64,000 bases of DNA from Toxonevra muliebris (GCA_963691655.1 OY829326.1:56599776-56663775); one strand, 5' to 3'; positions 1 to 10,963 are shown, counted from the first letter of the stretch. Notes: generated by a model from the sequence alone, not told the origin. Numbers and translations: made by a program.

Positions 1-79
1 ACAATTCTAGTATAATAAATTTTTAAACTTTTATTTTGTTCTAGCTTTCGAGGTGTTTTTTGGATTGATTTTATCGCCT

Positions 80-420
80 GGACTGAAAGTCTCAAATTAA
101 GATTTTAGTTCTGAGTTGCGTTTTGAATATTGTTCTCGATTTCGTTCCAACTTGGGTCTCAGTTTTTGTTTTAATTTTGCTCTGAATTTTAGTTTGAATT
201 TTTATTTAATTTTTGCTTTGTGCTTTTACTTAATTTTTGGTTTGACTTTTGATTCAATTTTTTATTTAAACTTGAATTCATTTTTGGTTGAATACCGGTC
301 TGAGTTTTGATCAGAATTTTGACTAGTTTTTGTCTGGTTTAGCAACCTTGTTTCTGATCTGTATTCTAGTCAGGTCTAAGTAGCCTTTCAAATTTTTTTG
401 TGTTCTGGTTTTCCATTTTT
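80..420. repeat. Degenerate T-rich short-motif array, copy A
   Basis: A run of diverged short units built on TTTTGGTCTGAATT-like words, such as 'tttgctctgaattttag' and 'tttgattcaattttttat'. Units differ in length and sequence, so this is an old, loosely tandem array. The same family occurs in opposite orientation at 9975-10735 and in the same orientation at 40715-42055. The apparent open frame inside it (116-310) is a by-product of the Phe/Leu/Asn-rich repeat and is not treated as a gene. Confidence 0.6.
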
Positions 421-1952
421 GGCTATAAATATCCCAAATGTAAGACCTCCTTACTGGCACCAAACTAGGAAACTATTTTTAATGCTTATGTCATACTCCA
501 GACTAAGTCTGAGAACTGCTGTTCATCTTAGCTATTTAACCTGAAATTTCAAAAGTTAATTAACCTCAATACAACTGGAAGAAAGTTTGAAAGTTTCCGA
601 TTGGGTGCTATGCAGTATGTGTGCAAAATAAATTTATTTTTCAGTCTATACACGTGTGTTTGTGTGTGTGTGTGTGTGTGTTCGTAAGTTTTTTGTTAGT
701 ATTATACCAAAATCAGATTTATTTTGTGATTATATGGATTTATGCATGATGTTGCTGCTGCTGCTATCTTTACTTTGGCAGCATTAAGACAAACAATTTC
801 AATAAAACCAAAAATTTCTACTTTAAAATTTTAATTTCAAAAGTTTTACAATGCAAGGCAATTTTTCCCCACTCCTTCACCTCTTTCAGATGATTCAGAT
901 TATAATGCATTTCACACAGAAGAGCAGTAACTTCTTTGGACAATGCACATACTTTGCCAAAAAAAATACATGCATACACTCTTAAAACATTTTTGACAAT
1001 TAAAAGCTGTAAAGCAGACAAACAAAAATTAACTTCATTTATTGCTCCTACGTTGAGCACTTCTACTACTATGTACGTAAGCACTTTTCTCCTCCACAAA
1101 CTTTAAAAACTATCTGCTTATTTGTCTGGCCCTATTGCCATCCAACTTTCTCTTATCCTCCTTTCTCTGCTCAGTTGTATTCAGTGTAATTGCCTCTTTA
1201 TCAAATTAGCTGTCATATTATCCATGTGGGTTTTACTTTTACTACTTTCTACGTTTCTCTTCTCTTTGGAAAATCCCCAAAAAATAGACTAAAATTTCTA
1301 TTAAAAGCGGAACGAAATATAGAGTAAGGTAGGAAGATATTTCAAAAGCAGAGCTGCTGTAATATCTTTTTTGAGAAAAAGCTTACAAAAATTACTGTTG
1401 TTGCTGTTGCTGATGTTGTCTGCTGTCATTGTTCAATCTGAAATGGTTTTATGGTTGTCACAGTGTGGACAATATTATTTTAACAACTGTTTTTTAATTA
1501 ACTTTCTAAATAGTTTTTGATTTTATTTTTGATATGTTTGTTTAAAAAAGTTTTATATTTACCTATGTAATTCATACTTGAATTTATTTTATGTTTTCTC
1601 TAATTTTCTACTCTATCTTTCTCCCTCTCTCTCTCTCTCTATTTTATCGTTATTGCGCAGTAAAATGAATTCAAATTTCAACTTCTTATTTACTTTAGCA
1701 TTTAGCAGGAAATTCTGACAGCAGGAGGTCAACAACTGTAGATGACAGTCTCATTTTCGATATCTTTCAATGAATATAAATAATACTTAATATAAAAATG
1801 AATCTAGACAAATATGAAATAAATGTTAAATGTAAAATTTCTATTGCACAAAATGTTTGATTCATTTATAAGTACCTGTTTGTCTGATGTTGTATTCTGG
1901 GAAGGTGGACAAATATAGTTTATCTTTGTTTGTTTTCAAAATCGGTTTTTTT
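421..1952. other. AT-rich stretch without a recognisable gene
   Basis: Holds a (TG)n microsatellite at about 655-681, short GCT/GTT (opa-like) runs near 750-765 and 1396-1425, and a (CT)n run at 1621-1640. The open frame at 818-1099 (minus) has no recognisable domain and poor codon character. I see nothing else. Confidence 0.6.
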
Positions 1953-2211
1953 TTAACCCTCATCGGTCCCTTAAAAAAATTACCTTAATTGGTCCCTAGT
2001 GTCTCATATAGGGTACAATTAATAAAAATGGATTACATCAACACATACAATGTGTAGAACTATTAACATAGTTATTATGTTTATTATTCAAGATCAATTC
2101 ATATTTTTAATGTTGTTTTAATGACAAATTATAATGAAAATAAATGAAAAATGAATAGTGAAGTGTTTTAGCATATTATTTCCATTATGTGGATGCCGTA
2201 ATCTGAGTGTA

Positions 2212-3426
2212 TTGGGAGTATGAATGTATAAACTCGTATTTTTTTTCGTAATTTGGACATTTATTGTGAAAAAGTGATTATAAATTTATTCTTTAAAGTA
2301 TTGTCCATCGTTAGCCACAACCTTTTCCCATCTTTCTGGTAGCATAAGGACTCCGCGTCGAAAGAACTTCTCATCTTCTGAGGTTATCCACGAATCGACC
2401 CATTTTTTGAGTTCTTCGAAAGAACGGAAATACTGTTCAGCCAGGCCATGTGTCATCGATCGGAACAAGTGGTAATCAGAAGGAGCAATGTCTGGAGAAT
2501 ACGGCGGGAGGGGTAGCATTTCCCATTTCAGCGTTTCCAAGTATGTTTTCACTTGCCTTGCAACATGCGGCCGAACATTGTCGTGCTGAAGAATAACTTC
2601 GTCGTGTCTATTCTCATATTCTGGCCTCTTATCCTTTAATGCATAAACGACACCTTTCATATCCCACCAAATACACAGCATGAGCTTGGATCCATGGATG
2701 TTTGGCTTTGCCGTTGATGTTGATGCATGTCCGGGCGGTCCCCATGATTTTTTACGCTTTGGATTATCATAACGTATCCACTTTTCATCGCCAGTCACAA
2801 TACGATGCAGAAAACCCTTTCTTTTCTGTCTTTCAATCAGCAGTTCACATGTGAAAAATCGTCGTTCGACGTCTCTCGGCTTCAATTCGTACGGCACCCA
2901 ATTTCCTTGCTTTTGAATCATTCCCTATGTTTTTAATCGTTTAGAAATGGTTGATTGATCAACTCCTAAAGATTCTGCAAGTTGTTATTGCGTTTCACAT
3001 GAATCTTCTTCGAGTAATGCCTTCAATTCATTATCTTCGAACTTTTTCGGGCCGCCTGAACGTTCCCTGTCTTCAACATCAAAATCACCACTTTTGAAAC
3101 GGGCATACCACACCTGACACATTCTAACGTCTATAGCACAGTCAGGATAAGCTTCAGTGAGTAAACTATGTGCTTCAGTTGCGTTTTTCTTCAAATGGAA
3201 GAAGCAAATTAAAACTTCCCGCAAATGTTGTTTTGTTGGCACGAAATTCGACATTTTCAGCTATAGTAAAACACTTTTGTAAAATTATGAAAATTATTTG
3301 ACAGATCAATTTTTATAGTATTTTTGGCGCTCTTCGAGATAGAATAGCTTTCAATGTCAAAAAAATGGTGCGTATGATAGATATGAAGTTAGTCACAATT
3401 ACGAGTTTATACATTCATACTCCCAA
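2212..3426 (-). mobile_element. Mos1-like mariner, complete ends, dead coding region
   Basis: Perfect 27-bp terminal inverted repeats at 2212-2238 and 3400-3426, each beginning TTGGGAGTATGAATG read inward, with the TA target duplication at 2210-2211 and 3427-3428. Length is 1215 bp, slightly shorter than the usual 1.3 kb because about 30 codons are missing from the transposase. It is inserted in the piggyBac-type element. Perfect repeats with a broken gene suggest a fairly recent insertion mobilised in trans, or decay after insertion. Confidence 0.9.
2286..3254 (-). pseudogene. Mariner transposase (Mos1/mauritiana-like), disrupted
   Basis: The reading frame starts at 3254 (MSNFVPTKQHLREVL...), with the N-terminal helix-turn-helix region up to about residue 89. 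It is broken by an in-frame TAA after CETQ (about 2984) and a TAG just before 2921, then continues to the stop at 2286. The DD34D triad is visible: TGDEKW, LQHDN, and SPDIAPSDYH with 34 residues between the last two aspartates. The WVPYEL, LPERWEKVVANDGQY and YSPD(I/L)APSDYHLF blocks are family hallmarks. Between GVVY and ALKDKRPEY about 30 residues are absent; the fragment at 43.8 kb keeps them. Two stops plus the deletion make it inactive. Confidence 0.92.
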
Positions 3427-3456
3427 TATATTTTGATCGTTTTTATATGTACATAT

Positions 3457-3766
3457 AGGTGGGTTGGGATGGCTATCTAGAGACACGCTTAGGCCTGAAC
3501 GGTCAATTGTGATACCACATAGTTGGACCTACAGTGTAACGCCGATTCCGAACGGCGGTGTGGCCATTTTGTATCACATTGGTGGTTTTGCTTTGACATT
3601 TCCTACTAAGATGTGAACTTGTACACTTTCTTATAATTCTCATACACTTCATATCGATAGAGAATATAAGAAGGTTATAAGAATTAACCAACTGACCAAG
3701 ACGAGAATCGAACCCTAACTCCCGGATGAAAGTGTAGTGCACTACCATTAAACTTTCTAGGTCGTC
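3457..3766 (-). repeat. tRNA-derived SINE, copy 1
   Basis: Read on the minus strand, it starts GACGACCTAG, then a tRNA-like head with a B-box match (GGTTCGATTCT, near 3703-3714), a body with 'gtgtatgagaattataag', and a tail ending in a CAACCCACC-type run. It is bounded by a perfect 10-bp direct repeat ATGTACATAT (3447-3456 and 3767-3776), as expected for LINE-driven retroposition. It is clearly homologous to 49169-49488 and 15204-15498. It lies in the piggyBac-type element, 30 bp from the mariner end. Confidence 0.85.
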
Positions 3767-3894
3767 ATGTACATATGAAACAACGACCTGTTTTTCGTCT
3801 TGGTTCCAAGTGCTGTGGCTTAAGATTCGAACCCAGCCATATATTTTCAACAATTTTTCGAGCGCGCAATGATGTAGGCATTTTAGAATGACTT

Positions 3895-4498
3895 TCAATT
3901 ATTGGTTTTACCATCGAAACGAATGCAATTGCGGATCAATTTGAATTTTTTGAGAGACATTGTACCATTCTCATCGTCCCATAACTGCGTTACAATAAGA
4001 ACGCAGAAAGAAGCACAGGTATCGATGTTAGAGTAGGCGTTCATTCTTGGACCTACAAATGTATAAATAAGACACATTCTAGCTAACCATTTCAAGCACC
4101 TCATATTTTTATATGTATTGCATATAAAAAAGGAAAGGAAAGGAAAGAAATTGATCAAAATACATGCCTGAGACAATATCAGCACTATTTCTATATGAAG
4201 CTTGAACATTTACATCAATTGGCTCATAAGAAAATTGGATTGTTTTATCCTTTGATAAATACGCAGTGCCTGGGTCAGCAGCCATTTCAACTCGGATATT
4301 TTGCTATAAATTTTCAATATCCCTTGTCTTTCTCATGCTTTCTTCTTCTAAACTGCTTGTATTTAGATTAAAATCGAAAACTTCATCATCTGATTCTGAT
4401 GAAAAATTACTTTCCTCACAATTTCCATAAATATGCATATATGTATCATATTTAATACACAGGGACCGATTTGTAACTTTTTTTGTACAGTGTCGCAC
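3895..4498 (-). pseudogene. piggyBac-like transposase remnant
   Basis: Two minus-strand pieces. The one at 4304-4498 encodes an acidic Ser/Glu/Asp-rich stretch (SSESDDEVFDF...), as is usual at the N-terminus of piggyBac transposases. The one ending at 3895 contains LWDDENGT-MSLKKFKLI-CIRFDGKTN, which matches the 'MSLNRFK...IRFDD' block of the piggyBac DDE region. Frames are interrupted and the C-terminal catalytic half is absent. The call rests on this block together with the TTAA-flanked ends. Without those ends I would rate it lower. Confidence 0.6.
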
Positions 4499-4661
4499 AT
4501 ATATTACAACTACTTATTTTATATAGCGTTATATTTATTCTTTCTCAAATTTAACTACATGAGCCCTCCTTTTATTTGAATCGGATAATAACTATAGGAG
4601 ATATTTGATTGAATATATTGAAATTGTATCATATTGGATACAGGGGACCGATGAGGGTTAA

Positions 4662-5800
4662 ACAACCAGAAATTACACGCCGCTAGGTCAGGGAAATATG
4701 GTGCTGAATGAATGTTTTCAAGCCCTAAGAGCGTAGCGAAATTGTTCGTTTTTTCAGGAGTGTGAGCTGGGGCGTTATCGTGATGGAAAAAGTAGCGGCG
4801 CAGTTCATCTCTTTTCTGGTTTCCCAACAAGTTTTCGAAAATTTGTGGTTAGCAGATTTCAGTATACCATTTAGCAGTTACCGTCTGTCTAGTTTTCAGA
4901 GGAAATAAATTGAGATATTACTTTGCTGCTTTAACTCTTCCCTGCCCAACAAGGCAAATTTTGTTTAAAAAAATATTAAGAAATAGCATTTTTCATTCTG
5001 AATAACTTTTGTTCTATGACTTTTTCAATATCTTAATTTTCATGAGTTAAAATCTGACCTAGTGGGTCATATGGCAGTATGACTTTTTTTTTATCACTTT
5101 ATTGAGAAAAATAATCAAAAATTTAAATTTATACCAATTATTCAGTGTAAAATTTATAGAAATAATATTTTTCGGCTTTTCATAAAAAATGGCAATAACT
5201 TTTGACAGCTGGCGTTTTCTAATACCGTTATCTACGAAGCCCATATTGTGGTTTGGATGTTGGACGTAAGATTGCGCCACTATTACCGTTCAAAGTGGTG
5301 GGACTATTTATGGCAGCATGGACAGGGAAGGGTTAATGTGTGGGTTAGCAACTTCTGTACTCCATGCCATCGACTGCTGCTTAGTTTCTAGTTTGTACTT
5401 GAAGGACCAAATTTTGATATTTTTTTTTTTAATTAATTGAAGGTGCTAGACACTTCATTTTTAAAAATATTGGACAAAACGCACACGAGCCTCCTTCATC
5501 ATCAGTTGAAATTCTAGGAATCCATCGTGCTGATTTCTTTGTGTATCGCGATACAACCATGGCATTTCCTGGATCAATCTTGGACAATCTTGGATCTTCG
5601 TCAATTTTAGACTTCATCAAAACCATACTTACGTTATAAGTCGAAGATTTTGAGCGACCTTCATGAGGTTCGTCTTCCACAAAAAATGTTCGGTCTGGAA
5701 TCTCCGAAACCACTTCGAGATGATCACAAGTGATGGTGCATTCTCTCCATTTGGCTCTCGTGAAATATTTCCACAGGCTTGAGATTACGCCGAAATCCAA
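4662..5800 (-). pseudogene. Second mariner transposase remnant, split by TTAA-type insertions
   Basis: Minus strand. The N-terminal part (5800 to 5429) contains VEDEPHEGRSKS, a degenerate 'IDEDPRLS' helix-turn-helix segment and SARWIPR, all mariner landmarks. A middle piece (about 5394-5337) reads ETKQQSMAW. After the 398-bp insertion at 4935-5332 it resumes with KTRQTVTAKWYTEIC, FHHDNAPAHT and PYFPDLAACNFWLF. The third catalytic position is Asn where DD34D mariners have Asp, and stops and shifts are present. The frame is cut off at FWLF by the piggyBac-type element at 1957-4657. It belongs to a different mariner lineage from the Mos1-like copy. Confidence 0.75.
4935..5332. mobile_element. 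398-bp TTAA-flanked piggyBac-type MITE
   Basis: TTAA lies at 4931-4934 and 5333-5336. The ends are inverted repeats, CTCTTCCCTGCCCA versus CCCTTCCCTGTCCA (12 of 14 identical). It interrupts the second mariner transposase: the segments on either side join into a continuous family alignment. A 73-codon minus-strand frame (5059-5280, with VQHPNHNMGFVDN) could be a scrap of piggyBac transposase, which has a 'Y..hMGGVD' block, but that is weak. Its ends differ from those of the 1957-4657 element, so it is a separate family. Confidence 0.65.
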
Positions 5801-5941
5801 ATCAAATTTCTTGCTGTGATGGCATTGGAATTTCGACCAGTTCGTTATTTGAAAGCCTAGTACATGAGAGAGTGTATGTGTTTGTGAGAAAATGATTCTA
5901 GGTGTAATTTTTTCTGAACGGGCCCCATTCGATTAGTTCAT

Positions 5942-6127
5942 GATAGTTTTTAGGAGACTATGAAAATTAAATCTAGAGGTTAATTTTCAAAGTCATGACT
6001 TAAGTTTATGGTAATTTCGTTATTTGAAGTTATATATAAAAAGGCTTAATGAAATTTACATGAACTTAAGTCATGACTTTGAAAATTAACTTCTAGATTT
6101 AAATTTCATAGTCTCCTAAAAACTATC
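5942..6127. mobile_element. 186-bp foldback MITE (full copy)
   Basis: Two arms of about 68 bp form a near-perfect inverted repeat: 5942-6010 begins GATAGTTTTTAGGAGACTAT and 6060-6127 is its complement. The loop of about 50 bp contains 'ttatatataaaaaggcttaatg'. No coding capacity. A second copy, cut off after one arm and part of the loop, is at 53551-53662. No convincing target duplication at the ends, so the superfamily is open. Confidence 0.75.
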
Positions 6128-8018
6128 AAATCACCATATAGTTTGCATATTTTTTTTCTCCTCTAAATATCCTTTCATTGAAGTGATTGCGTATTGATAT
6201 CCATTACAGTTCCCGTTAATCCATCCACATCCGGTTCAAAGGTAATCGTATATCTTTCGAGTTCTGGGTAAAGCGAACGAACACGTTTTGGCCGTTACAA
6301 ATATATCGGTCAATGGCATGACTAACAAGGAACAATTACGTAAGTATGCATATTGAAAAACATCGATCTAAATTTCATCTGGTGGGTCTGCTCTAAGGTT
6401 AACTCCATAGCGCTCATTCGAACTCATATTCATAGCAGTTGAGAGAAATTCACTAAAAAATGTATGCTGCAGTTGATCATTATATTTGAAAATCAAGGTT
6501 TACGCTGCAATCATCCGTTTTAAAATCTTCTCTGTTCTTCTCAATCAATTCTACGATATCTCCGTCAGACATTAGCGATGATTTGAAAGGTTTTTCTTTA
6601 GGATAATAAATAATGCAGCATAGACAAACATTTATATCATTTAAAAAAAAATTATAAATTTTACACAAAAATTAAGAAAAAGCTAAGTAATTAATCCAAA
6701 AGCGCTAAAACAATGCTCATGTAGACATTCAACTAGCTTACGATTGCAAATATGTATACTTCAGCAATGTAAAGCAGAACAATTGAATTGAGAAACAATG
6801 AATTGACAAATGTTGTCGATATTTATGTTGGTAGCTACCGAAGAGAATCCGAAGTTTTCTCTCTTCCCAATCGTCTTTCATTTAGACTCCTCTCTCTGCA
6901 CTTTCCTACTATGCAGTTGTTTGTAGCAGAGAGCAATTAGCCAAACACTGAGAGAGTCGACACCAAGATCAGTCTATTTTTCATGTGAACGTATGGCGAG
7001 ATGTAAACTTCGACTCTCATGTGCTCTAGGGCTTGTAGTAGCGTTTTCCTGCCGAGCAGCATTAGCGCTTTAGGGGCACATACACCAACTTGAAAACATA
7101 CAAAATAAGTTTACATTTTCCATTCTTCAGAAAAAAATATCTACAAAAATTTTTGAAATATAAATTTTTACCCTTTATTATATTTCAATTGAAATTCTTT
7201 TTCTCCATTTTGAATACATTTCTTTATTTTAAGGTTTTTCAAAACCAGTGATTTTCACATTTGTTTTTCCCCCATTAATCTCGCATATTAAAAAATTAAT
7301 TGTAATTTAAAAAATAAGAAGAAAATTTTTTCAGTTGCATGTGGCAGTTATGAATAGCAAATATGCAAACGAGAAAAGCAAAAAAATATGCAACGTAAAG
7401 CTATGCATATATAGTGCCAACACACTCAGAGAACTGCCATGCACAAAGAGATCATGCATATAAATAGAAACCTCAAAAAACCACAAACACCCTCACATAT
7501 TCAAAAAAGAAAATAGTTAGCTTTGCAAATAAATAAAAAACAAAAAACACAATAAGAGAAAAAACATCATTGCAAATAACGGAAAATCGCACAAAAATAT
7601 GCAATGCAAAAGTGACTTTGTTGAAAATAGCAAGCAGAAGTGAATTCCACACAATTTTGATTTTTTTTCCTTTTTTTATACATGCGCATTTTTTCGAATA
7701 TAATTTATTTGGTGTTTCCTTTTAGTTGATTTTATTTGTTTCTATTTTTGTAAGCGAATGTTTGTGGATTAAATTTTGACATTTGTAAGTATGTATGTAA
7801 TATGTGGATATTCAAGCTTGAGTGCATACCTTTTGACTTGCAAACTAAAGCGGTAAATGAATGAAATTAAATGGTTTTACAAATTTTTAATTTGACTTTT
7901 TATAGCTTAAAAGCTTTTAAATCAAGTAGTTTAAAAATATATAATATTTAAGCACACACCTAAAAGTATGCTACATACTAATATATATTCACCTAAAAGT
8001 ATACAATATATGCATGTA
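6128..8018. other. AT-rich stretch without a recognisable gene
   Basis: Contains a small minus-strand frame (6480-6668) without a recognisable domain, a less AT-rich patch near 6840-7080, and adenine-rich sequence from 7480 to 7600. I could not assign any part of it. Confidence 0.5.
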
Positions 8019-8925
8019 CCCAGCTGACCAAATCTTCGTAAACGATATCGTTTACAAGACTTTGGCGATAGTTTGGCGGACAAAGCTATAGCAAATGGAC
8101 CCGAAAACGATACAAACGCGAATCATATGTCGTTCAGTTTGTGGCAGCAAAAATCTCGTTTACGACACTCGCAAAATATATCCTTAGCGAGCCTTTTGCT
8201 AGTCTTTTTACGAATCGTTTCTGATATCATTTGCGAGCATTTAGAGATATTTTTTACGAGTCTTTTATGATAACGGTAACGAGTCGTTTGCGATATTTTT
8301 GCGAGTCTTTCATTCATGTCATTTTTTACTACAACGAGTAAAATTAATAATTTTGTGGTCTGCTAGATTTTCAAATATTTTTATCTATTACTACAATATT
8401 ATCATACTACTCTGTATTATAAAATAAAAAAAATAATAATAAAAATAAATAATAAAAATAAAAAAAATAATTAAAATAATTAAAACGATAAAAATAAAGA
8501 GTTAAAAAATGGTGGATTTAAAATTGTACCTATAATTTAAAAAGCATAAAGTACTTAAATGTAAAGTATGTTTATGTACTTAATATACATTCTCGTCTTT
8601 GTCTATTGGCTAATTTTCATAACCTTGTTTTACTAAATATAAATATGAAGTGTATCAGAATTATAAGAAAGTGTACAAGTACAAAACTTTGTCATATTTA
8701 TGCTCGCAAAATTATCGCTTGCGGGCACGTTTGCGGACATTAAGCGGATGTTCTTGAGACGCTCGTATTTATGCTCGCTAAAATATCGCTTGAAAGCACG
8801 TTTACGGACATTAAGCGAATGTTCTTGCGACGCTCGTATTTATGCCCGCAAAACGCTCGTTTCTGAGGTTGTTTGCGATAGTTTAGGCGAACTTTCGCTC
8901 AACATTCGCTTCGATGTCCACTGGG
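8019..8925. mobile_element. TA-flanked inverted-repeat element with internal 71-bp repeats
   Basis: The left end CCCAGCTGACC and the complement of the right end CCCAGTGGACA are similar, and both are bordered by TA (8017-8018, 8926-8927). The interior is rich in CGTTTACGA/TCGCTTGCG words that stand out in this AT-rich DNA. The right part holds a 71-bp tandem repeat with starts at 8695, 8766 and a partial unit at 8837. A SINE fragment at 8588-8682 splits the two halves. No transposase frame. Superfamily not assigned. Confidence 0.55.
8588..8682 (+). repeat. SINE fragment, copy 2 (internal part only)
   Basis: Matches the SINE from just after the B box ('attctcgtctttgtctattgg') to 'gtgtacaagtac', as in 49169-49488. 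The tRNA-like head and the tail are missing. It lies inside the repeat element at 8019-8925. Confidence 0.7.
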
Positions 8926-9974
8926 TATGTTTATGCATAAATACATATAAATCTTTTGAAATTTTAGGCACGCTTGATTAGTTTTTCACAACACATTAAA
9001 CTAAAATTATCTTAAATGGAAACTGCTCGACGACAACAATACCGTAAATTTGTGTATTAGTAAACACTTTGTCTCATAATTTTGTGCTTGACCACATTGT
9101 TTACCATCAGTAGCGCCCTTCTTCCTCCCCCGCCTTCCGCTATATACTTCCCAATGCCTTTTCAAAACCACATTAATTTAATACAGCCATTATTAAACCA
9201 CAACTAATGGCTTGTCTTTTTGGTTGCCCACACACACACTTTACTATCCATTCAATGTATATACATAAATGTGTAAACATGTATGTATGTGTGTGTGTGT
9301 GTGTGTGTTTGTAGACTGACTCGGTCTAAGTATAATGTAGTTGACCATACCGTAAAAGTTGCTCGACATCTAAGAAGATTAATTATTTGCTGGTTTTGAT
9401 TAATAGTTTCGAGGTAACCCATTCAAAATGTGCTTGCTTTCTAGCAAAAGCGACAAATGTACCATTATTATCTTCATTTAATTTTAGATATTCATGTACT
9501 TAATACACACATACACACACAAACATACAAGTACACATCGAGCTACTGTGGGAATAGATTAACATGAAATTGTGCCTAAATCTCACTAAATAATATTTAT
9601 TCAACCTTGTGTGAATCTTAGCAACTTTAGTAATTTGTCATTTTTTTTTTTTTTGCTTTTTGGTTTGGTTTATTATTTTTGAATTAGAGTGGTTAGTGGT
9701 GAGTAATGAAAGTAACTGTGTGTTTATTTAATGTTCAAATAAATCTTACAAGATTTTTATTTAATAAAGTAAATACAGATTGGCTCATATGTTTAGTAAA
9801 TGCTTTAACAGATTTTGTGAATTTAAATTCATAGAACCCTAAGAAAACATTGACGATTTGAATACAATTTTTCAAGGAGACTTTTAATTTTTTTCAGTCT
9901 AAGCCATCGCTTACAGTAATTTAAGATGTAGGGCTTGGGTTCAAAGAGGTTGATTTTGCTAAATTACACAATAA
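8926..9974. other. AT-rich stretch without a recognisable gene
   Basis: Contains a (TG)n microsatellite at about 9284-9308, a CA-rich run near 9505-9530 and a poly-T run near 9640. Nothing else seen. Confidence 0.6.
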
Positions 9975-10735
9975 TTATGACACAAAATTCAGATTAGGTC
10001 AAATTCAGAACTAAAATTCAGACAAAAATGTATATCAAATTTAGGCTAAAATACGGATCGAATTTCAGACTAAAATTCAGTTCAAAATTCCGACTAACAC
10101 TCAACTCAAAATTGAATTGAAAGCAAACTTCATTTCAAACCGATATTCATACCAAATTCGAACAAAAATTCGATTTTCGACGAAGATCAGATCAAAATTC
10201 AGGCAAAACTTCGTATGAACTCAGACCAAAATTCAGCCTGGAATTCAGACCATGAACCAAACCGAAGTTCAGGCTAAAAATAAGACCTAAAAATGTATGA
10301 AACTGTGACCACAACTCACAAATTTAGATCAAAATTCAGTCCACAATTCAGATCAAATTAAAATCAAAAGCATAGTAAAATTTCAACCAAATTAAGACCA
10401 GAGCCAGACCAAAGTTCAGTCTAAAACCAAACCAAAATTCAGTCCAAAATTTAGACCAAAACTCAAACTAAATCTGGTCCTAGCACTAAACCGGATTTCA
10501 AACCAAAATTTAGACCATACTGAAGTAAGTCCAAAATATAGAATGATATTCAAATCCAAACCAAAACTCTGATCAAATATCAGCCAATAATTTAAGTTAA
10601 AAGCAAAATAAAATTCAGACCAAAATACAGCCCAAACAAAGCAAGATCGGGACCGAAATCCAAACCAAAAATCAGACCCAAGCTTATACCGGAATTCAAA
10701 CTAAATACGGACTAAAAAACAGACCCAGATTCAGA
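9975..10735. repeat. Degenerate short-motif array, copy B (reverse orientation)
   Basis: About 760 bp of diverged units around ATTCAGACCAAAA, for example 'aaaattcagaccaaa' and 'aattcagtccaaaat'. This is the reverse complement of the TTTTGGTCTGAAT word of copies A and C. Spacing is irregular. It ends directly at a non-LTR reverse-transcriptase fragment. Confidence 0.7.
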
Positions 10736-10738
10736 CCA

Positions 10739-10963
10739 ATGTTAAAACCAGCGAGACCATTATTGTTAAAACAAATGAAGTACAATTCACATACGTGGGC
10801 GGGAGCATCACGGTCTTCAATTGAACTGCTGGATCGTATAAAAAATCGCGTCTTTACGGTTATTAGCAACATCGAGATATCTAGTTCACTGGCAACCAAG
10901 ACGCATAGTCGTAGTGAGGGACGTGCTTCTTTATTTTATCGTTATTTTAAAAGGCGGGGCTAA
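10739..10963 (+). pseudogene. Non-LTR reverse transcriptase C-terminal fragment
   Basis: The 74-codon frame contains YNSHTWAGASRSSIELLDRIKNR, then H-S-RSEGRASLFYRYF. This matches the conserved block just after the reverse-transcriptase domain of jockey/CR1-type elements ('Y.SH.WAGA..SSL.LLDRIQNRA ... HRRSV..LSLFYRY'). Neither the catalytic domain nor a 3' tail is present. The first residues read through from the upstream repeat array, so the start is not meaningful. Confidence 0.75.

Larger units (their letters stand above)
1957..4657 (-). mobile_element. piggyBac-type element carrying two later insertions
   Basis: The ends are a perfect 14-bp inverted repeat (CCCTCATCGGTCCC at 1957-1970, its complement at 4644-4657). 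They are flanked directly by TTAA at 1953-1956 and 4658-4661, the hallmark target duplication of piggyBac elements. Inside lie a complete Mos1-like mariner (2212-3426) and a SINE (3457-3766). Removing these with their duplications leaves roughly 1.2 kb, shorter than an autonomous piggyBac, so the element was already deleted or decayed. A weak transposase trace remains at 3895-4498 on the minus strand. The element sits inside an older mariner remnant. Confidence 0.8.

Noticed and set aside
116..310. A small repetitive Phe/Asn-rich protein with NFxLNF repeats
   Set aside because: The periodicity is that of the degenerate DNA array, which elsewhere has stops and both orientations. No evidence of selection on the protein.
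818..1099. A 93-codon minus-strand gene
   Set aside because: No recognisable domain, no promoter or splice evidence. Frames of this length are expected by chance in 64 kb.
1880..1956. Continuation of the second mariner transposase on the far side of the piggyBac-type element
   Set aside because: The frame stays open across the reconstructed junction for about 30 codons but does not resemble a mariner C-terminus, so I did not extend the call.
3427..3460. Possibility that the SINE is part of the mariner
   Set aside because: The mariner ends at a perfect 27-bp repeat followed by TA, 30 bp before the SINE, and the SINE has its own 10-bp duplication.
10696..10899. Minus-strand frame opposite the RT fragment
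   Set aside because: It is the shadow of the plus-strand reverse-transcriptase fragment.
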